A stretch of 64,000 nt of DNA from Zizania palustris (lineage: Eukaryota > Streptophyta > Magnoliopsida > Poales > Poaceae): NCBI GenBank assembly GCA_019279435.1, contig JAAALK010000289.1:12220342-12284341 (forward strand), given 5' to 3'. Made by a program: the position numbers and the translations under genes. The notes below the pieces were generated by a model. That model had not been told where the DNA came from and searched no databases. It saw only the letters and a program-made list of their open reading frames with translations. This document shows, piece after piece, positions 58,579 through 64,000 of this stretch. Numbering within the stretch: position 1 is the first letter of the stretch; every line of letters begins with the position of its first letter.

Positions 58579-59519
58579 TCGTCAGCCACTCTGCACGTTA
58601 AGATTGGACTTGAACTCTGTGAACACAGAAGAAGGTAGGCCTTTGATTAAGATATCCGCATATTGGAAAGAAGTGGGAACATGCAGGACTCGAAGATCAC
58701 CAATGGTGACATGCTCCCGGACGAAGTGAAGATCAATCTCGATGTGCTTGGTTTGTTGATACTGAACCGTGTTGGAGGTCATGTAGACAACACTGATGTT
58801 GTTGCAATAGACTGGGGTGGCACGCTGGAGAGGAGCATGCAACTTGAGAAGAAGCTGGCGCAGCCAGGTGGCCTCAGCAACTCCATTGGCCACGGCGCGG
58901 TACTCAGCTTCAACACTAGATCTTGACAATGTGTTCTGGCGCTTGGAGGACTAGGAGACAATATTGTCGCCAAGAAACACAGCATAGCCCGAGGTGGATT
59001 TGCGGGTGTCTAGACAACCGGCCCAATCAACGTCAGTGTAGACAACAAGATGAGCCGAGGTAGATGGTCACAGCAGGAGACCAAGGTGGAGAGTGCCTCG
59101 AACATAGCGCAAAATATGCTTTAGAGCTGTAAGGTGAGGCTCACGAGGGTCGTGCATATGAAGGTAGACCCGCTGCACAGCATATGCAATATCCGGCCGA
59201 GTGAAAGTCAGGTACTATAAAGCCCCAGCGAGACTGCAAAAGTTTGAAGTGTCAGAAACAAGAATGCCATCTGCTGCATCAATCTTCAGATTGGTGTCAA
59301 CTGAAGTTGAGCAGGACTTGCACTCTGTCATCTCGGTGCAAGTAAGGATGTCCATCATATACTGTCGCTGAGAAAGAAGAAGTCCATCACCACTTCGTTG
59401 AACATGCATACCGAGGAAGTGATGCAATTCACCAAGGTCCTTCATCGTGAATTCCCTCTAAAGGGCAGAGATGATCCACCGAAGAAGGCTAGGTGAGGAA
59501 GCTGTGAGGACGATGTCAT
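58579..59519 (-). pseudogene. Copia RT end and RNase H
   Basis: DDIVLTASSP, FTMKDLGELHHFLGMHVQR, a region of stops, then SRSSVEAEYRAVANGVAEAT, VYCNNISVVYMTSNTVQYQQ, TKHIEIDLHFVREHV and YADILIKGLPSSVFTEFKSN. One frame is open from 58929 to 58582. Confidence 0.85.
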
Positions 59520-59985
59520 CAATAGGGGTGGAAATCGGGTATGGCCGGTACTGGTAATGTATACCCATACCCGTACCCATTTAGCTAACGGGTAAAAACC
59601 CGTGCCCATACCCGTTACCCGCAGGCGCCATATACCCGTGGGTATACCCATTTGCCCGTGAATTAGAATGGGAACTGTGGGAGAAAGAAGTGGATTGGAG
59701 CCAATGGGGCGCACAAATCTGCTTATGTGTGGGATCCTGTGGTGGCGCAGAGGCTGGGAGAGTGGTGAGGCGGGCCATGGACATGGCTGCTAGTACGGTG
59801 CCTGCGTAGGCACGAGGCGGCGAGAGGGTGCTGGCGTGGGCAGTGGAAGGCACGAGCTAGCGCCTGCAGGCTACCGGGAGGGCGCAGGCCAGTCACCAGA
59901 GTAGGGCGGTGGCGCACAGGACGACGCGCGAGGGCTTGGCCGGTGTGTGCCTGGACGCCGTTGTGCATTCCTGCTTCATGCGAGT
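59520..59985. other. Foreign block replacing part of the RT domain
   Basis: It sits between HQLDV (RT motif, right) and DDIVLT (left) on the minus strand. Its left end (TAGGGGTGGAAATCGGGTATG) and dense ACCCGTACCC / GGGTAT words look like an hAT-type MITE; the right part (59700-59980) is GC-rich with no recognised coding. The RT sequence normally present here is gone. Confidence 0.55.
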
Positions 59986-60480
59986 AGTGAACTGGACGTC
60001 GAGTTGGTGGATGGGCCAGCAGCGAGAGAGAGCTAGGGAGAGTACCATGTGAATTGTCGCGAGCTTCACTATAGGACTTAACGTCTCATCAAAATCCACA
60101 CCAAGTCGTTGGGTAAAGCCACGGAGAACCCAACGAGCCTTATGCCTTTCGAGAGAGCAATCAGACTGGAACTTGTGCTTGAAGATCCACTTGCCGGTAA
60201 CAATGTTGGCCTGAAGAGGGCGAGGCACGAGGTCCTAGGTGTGATTCTTCAGCAGAGCACTTGTTCCTCTTCCATTGCAGCTCGCCAATTTGGATTGGCA
60301 ACAGCGCTATGAAAGGTCTTCGGTATCGGTGACATGGACGTAATGTGGTACGTCACAGTCATTCGAAAACCGCTCTTCCAACGGGTGCCCATGGCTTGCT
60401 GATTTGTCATAGGAGGAACAACAATAGCACCCTTAAGTAGGGGAGGTGGCACAACCTGTTCAGGCATAGTGGGGGGCGGT
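59986..60480 (-). pseudogene. Copia RT fingers
   Basis: WRAAMEEEQ, then RPLQANIVTGKWIFKHKFQS, RHKARWVLRGFTQRLGVDFD, ETLSPIVKLATIHMVLSLAL and HQLDV. Confidence 0.82.
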
Positions 60481-60885
60481 CAAGGCCGCAATGAGTAATG
60501 GTGGGTGAAGACATGATCTGGACGAAGAGGCAACGTGACCTGGATGCCCGCGATCGGTGCTAGAGACGCCCGAAGTGTCGATGAAGTCCCTCTAGATGTG
60601 CTGGACGTGGCTTGAGCCATGCGTGGCGTGGAAGAGGTCCCCACCATTCACTACGCAGGCGGGATGTAGAGTGTGGGCGCTGAGGAATCAGTAGCAGGGG
60701 GCGTCGGGGGCACCCCAGGCACAGTCTCAAAAGGATCGGCAGGGGTGCTTGTGACGCCAAAAGGAGCTCATGTAGAAAAATAATGGTGCAATGGTCTAAT
60801 AAGAGCAGACACCTCATTAGTATCAAGAAACTCGAAATCCGTTGGATTGCTGAGGCCATTGCACTCAACAAAGGGAAATGTTGTT

Positions 60886-61448
60886 TCATCGAAGATGACG
60901 TGCCGGGAGATGATGACTTTTGGAGGAGAGGTCAAGGCAGCGATATCCTTTGTGGTGATTAGAATAGCCTAGGAAGACACACAAGGCATACCTAGGAGCG
61001 GGTTTATGAGGAGCGGTGGCAGACATGTTGGGATAACACTTGCACCCAAAGACTCGTAGGTGATCATACGCCGGTGGCATGCTAAACAGGGCAAGATGAG
61101 GTGAGGAAAACTGGAGAGTCTTGGTGGGGAGGATGTTGAGGAGAGTAGCTGTGAAGAGGGCCTCCACCCAGTAGGAGGGAGGCATAGACACCTGAAACAG
61201 TTGAGAGCGAATGACATTATTGATGGAGTGAATAATGTGTTCGGCTTTACCATTTTGAGGCGAGGTGTAGGGACAAGACATGCGAAGATGGATGCCCTGA
61301 GTTTGGAAGAAGTGGCTAGTGCTAGAGTTGTCAAACCCTTTCCCATTGTCGCACTAGATAGCCTTGATGTTGGTGCCAAATTGGTTGGAGTCATGGTTGA
61401 TTGAGGACGAGGATGAGGACCCCCTGGCCACATCTGAATGGAAGCCAT
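60886..61448 (-). pseudogene. Copia integrase C-terminal half
   Basis: MSCPYTSPQNGKAEHIIHSI with the catalytic Glu, VFGCKCYPNMSATAPHKPAP and CVFLGYSNHHKGYRCLDLSS. The upstream integrase core is largely missing; gag text lies within about 100 bp. Confidence 0.8.
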
Positions 61449-61974
61449 CCAAGGGTTGTTGATGCTGTGCCAGGAGTGACCACCAATGGTAGGTTGTTGG
61501 GCGCCGACCAGCGGCTGCTGGTGTTGAGCACCAGAGAGAGGGCGCTAATTGCCAACACCAATTTTCCACCGTTACCACGCCTACTGCGGCGATTGCCCCC
61601 TAAGCCCCCGTTGGAGGATTTAGGACTGCCAAAGCCCTCGGAGCTGGTGTTGGACGTGGGGGAGGCAGAGCCTACTGTGGTGGAGGCAGTGAAAGCAGAG
61701 GCAGGGGACTCTTTCTTGTTCTCTAGGGTGAGTTCCCCGAGGATGAGGTTATCACGAGCTTTGAGGAAGGTGGAGAAGGGACGGTAGCGGTGGAGAAGGG
61801 CCCCGATGTGGCTGAAGCGCTCATTGAGACCACAGAGCACGTTGAGGTCTTGAGGATGAGGGTGCGGTCGGTGATCGCTTCGCCATGAGTCGTGAGGTCA
61901 TTGGCCATCTTCTTCTGCCGTCGGTAGTAGTCGGTGATTGAGGTCATGTCACCGGTTGCAAGAGAGGACAGGTA
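61391..61974 (-). pseudogene. Copia gag fragment
   Basis: PYLSSLATGDMTSITDYYRR, MANDLTTHGEAITDRTLI, LCGLNERFSHIGALLHRYRP, DNLILGELTLENKK and a Gly/Arg-rich end (GLGGNRRSRRGNGGK), with one frame change near 61850. No CCHC knuckle is seen, as in D. Confidence 0.75.
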
Positions 61975-62421
61975 TGGACAAACACTTTGCCTTAGATTAT
62001 ATTTAGAGGAAACAACAGGCCGGATTCCCAAACCACAGTGATGTGGAGGCGCCGTCCTGGCGTCGGCAATACCCTGGCCGAACCCTGGCCGAACCAAGGG
62101 GAACAATCCCTATCAAAACTAATCTGGGGATCTAGCCTCCTTAGCCCTTGGTTTATATAGGACCAAGGCTAATCGTATCCCTAACAAACAACTAATAACT
62201 TGGAGATAAAGACTAATTGTATCCCTAACAAATAGCTAATAACTTGGAGATAAAGATAACTAACAAAAGAGATAAACTAATCCTGAAACAGAGTCCTAAC
62301 CACCAGGGAAACAGGGGCTAGGGCCTGGCGCAGCCTTGGGCTTGCGCCGGCCTCTCAGGGGGCTAGGGCCGGGCGCATGCCCTTGGGCTTGCGCTGACCA
62401 TAGGTCAGGCCCACCCTGACA
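61975..62421 (-). repeat. 3' LTR of the terminal gypsy element
   Basis: About 447 bp, with a TTTATATAGG-like box near 62150-62162 and internal direct repeats (AACTTGGAGATAAAGA twice; GGGCTAGGGC twice). Confidence 0.7.
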
Positions 62422-64000
62422 TTTCTCCCCTCTTGGAAAAGAAGCTCGTCCTCGAGCTTGAAGAGCTGATATAGCTGTCGGAACTCCTTGATGTCGACCC
62501 AAGATGCATCTGAGTCGGACTGTCCCAACCAATGGACGAAGACCTCTTTCTTCCCTCGCGCCAGACGACCTTGAAGCACCTTGGCCGGAACCGGGCAGGC
62601 TCGGTCGTGATGCACTAGCGGTAGCTCTCCTGGTCCCAACGATGTCTCCCCTGTGAACTTCAACAGACCGACATGAAAGATGTCGTGAAGCTTCGCTCGT
62701 GCGGACAGTTGCAAATGATAGGCCACCTCCCCAATGCGTTCCATTACTTTGAACGGCTCGTAGAACTTGGGCCCTAGCTTACCACGCCCTTTGACATCTA
62801 GAGATGCGATCAGCCGGTGAAAAAGCCGCAGCCAGGCCCACTCACCAACATCGAACTCCAGCTGTCGATGCTTGCGGTCGTAAAAGGCTTTATGTTGCTG
62901 CTGCGCCTGCTCCAAGCGCTCACAGACCTCTGCCAAGAATTCATCCCGTTCCATCAGTTGAGCCTCCACGGCTGGCAGCCTTCCCTCTCTTGGCGAGTAC
63001 GACCTGATCGTTGGTGGGTCTCGCCCATAGACCACCCGGAACGGCGATGTACGCAAGGAGGACTATAATGAGGAATTGTAGCAGTATTCTGCCCATGGCA
63101 GCCACCTGAGCCAATCCCGTGGACGATCCCTAGAGAGACACCGAAGGTACATGGAGATTATCTTGTTTGTCGCCTCAGACTGACCATCAGACTACGGGTG
63201 AAATGCTGACGAGAAGTGGAGAGAAACCCCGGCCAAAGAGAACAACTCCTGCCAGAACCGTCCTGTGAACACTGGGTCCCTGACTCCCTATCGCTCACCA
63301 TCGAACTCGGCACCCCATGAAGCTTGACGATGGTGTCAAAGAAAGCGTGTGCCACTGTTGTTGTCGTGTAAGGATGACCGAGCGGCATGAAGTGTGCGTA
63401 CTTAGAGAAGCGGTCGACGTCGGTGAGGATGACTATTTTGTCGTTGACCTTTGGTAGCACCTCAATAAAGTCGATGGCGATATATGCCCATACTGTGATC
63501 GGCACTTCCAACGGTTGTAGCAAACCGGCCGGCTGCAACCTCTCGGTCTTGTTGCGTTGGCACACAAGACATGCGCGGACGAAGTCACGGACCGCCTTTC
63601 TGGCGCCTGGAATGTGGAAATCTGCCCGTAGTCGGTGAAGGGTCATCTCGGTGCCTTCATGGCCACCATGGGAACAGGTCAGGATGTCCTAGAGCAACGG
63701 GGAAGAGGCCGGCACAACCACCTTGTCGTTCCTAGTCACTAGGCCGTCCACGATGCGCCACTTGTCGTCATTTGCTTCCTCCTGGACTTCCTGCTTCAAT
63801 TTGATTATGGCGGGATCCTGTCTCAAATCATCAAAAAGGTTAAAGCTCGGGGTCGATAATGCTGAAACCTCCTTTTATTCCTCTAAGTCCCTGCGGGATA
63901 GTGTGTCGGCCACCACATTAGCCGTGCCCAGCCTGTACTCGACGCAGAAGTCAAACCCGATCAACTTGCTTGCCAACTGGTGTTGAGGTATCGTCAATAA
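62355..64000 (-). pseudogene. Gypsy pol: RNase H end, integrase, C-terminal domain
   Basis: Minus strand from the right: QHQLASKLIGFDFCVEYRLG and VVADTLSR (RNase H end), MTLHRLRADFHIPGARKAVR, CLVCQRNKTE (integrase zinc finger), IDFIEVLPKVNDKIVILTDV, DRFSKYAHFMPL and KLHGVPSSMVSDRE. A frame change follows near 63290. Then MRTSPFRVVYGRDPPTI, KLHDIFHVGLLKF, a chromodomain-like FVHWLGQSDSDASWVDIKEF and FKLEDELLFQEGRNV. A stop interrupts near 63880. Confidence 0.85.

Larger units (their letters stand above)
58440..61974 (-). mobile_element. Ty1/copia element, deleted and interrupted, in GWD1 intron 14
   Basis: Minus-strand order is gag (61974-61391), integrase end, RT, RNase H, purine tract GCAGGGGCG, 3' LTR starting TGTTAGAATAGG at 58561. 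The left edge of the LTR (about 58440-58450) is inferred. Protease and most of the integrase core are missing between gag and MSCPYTSPQNGKAE. gag is cut on the right by a gypsy LTR at 61975. Related to the D/C/E group. Confidence 0.82.
61975..64000 (-). mobile_element. Chromovirus-like Ty3/gypsy element, continues past the window
   Basis: 3' LTR 62421-61975 (TGTCAGGGTGGGCC ... GTCCA on the minus strand), purine tract AGAGGGGAGAAA, then pol read upstream: C-terminal domain, integrase, RNase H end. Inserted in the gag of the minus-strand copia. The left LTR edge is inferred from the break in copia similarity and a TG start. Confidence 0.82.

Overview
This window is plant nuclear DNA, almost certainly from a grass (Poaceae; rice-like, but the species cannot be fixed from sequence alone). 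It shows GT-AG introns, abundant LTR retrotransposons with tRNA primer sites, a LINE, PIF/Harbinger and hAT elements, and no bacterial-style gene arrangement.

The only clear host gene is a plus-strand alpha-glucan, water dikinase 1 (GWD1/R1) gene that enters before base 13,519 and leaves after base 58,371. Fourteen consecutive coding exons can be read with matching splice phases and no stop codon. They cover the middle of the protein and the phosphohistidine domain (SHLGVRAR). The N-terminal starch-binding region and C-terminal nucleotide-binding domain are outside the window. About 1.67 kb of exon is spread over 45 kb because the introns have filled with transposons, while the exons are untouched.

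Layout. 1-9102: minus-strand Ty3/gypsy element of the Tat type (dual RNase H, antisense ORFs with an intron, 116-bp tandem array, 5' LTR 8615-9102). 9530-13305: decayed Ty1/copia element. 13519-14755: GWD1 exons 1-3. 14907-20606: copia element E (TSD CCTAG). 20837-21139: exons 4-5. 21708-about 23510: minus-strand gypsy remnant. 24718-25199: exons 6-7. 25481-29355: internally deleted minus-strand LINE (14-bp TSD) carrying a 97-bp solo LTR. 29847-31587: copia gag piece plus an LTR-like block. 32341-32647: exons 8-9. 32790-53208: a nest of LTR elements. A gypsy element (A, TSD GCAAC) contains a PIF element with an hAT MITE in its 5' LTR, and copia B in its integrase; B contains copia C (TSD ATGCA), and C contains copia D. 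D has an uninterrupted 1797-codon gag-pol. 53640-54380: copia remnant. 55053-55470: exons 10-12. 55530-57161: a short non-autonomous LTR element (H, TSD ACTAT) carrying an antisense fragment of a DUR3 urea/proton symporter gene. 57980-58371: exons 13-14. 58440-61974: deleted minus-strand copia. 61975-64000: minus-strand gypsy running off the end.

The order of insertions can be read directly: A into the GWD1 intron, then B into A, C into B, and D into C. The PIF element and then the hAT MITE entered A's LTR as a separate series. Older copies carry many in-frame TAG/TGA codons at places where a relative or the local reading frame suggests CAG or TGG. This pattern fits deamination of methylated CHG cytosines, while D is intact.
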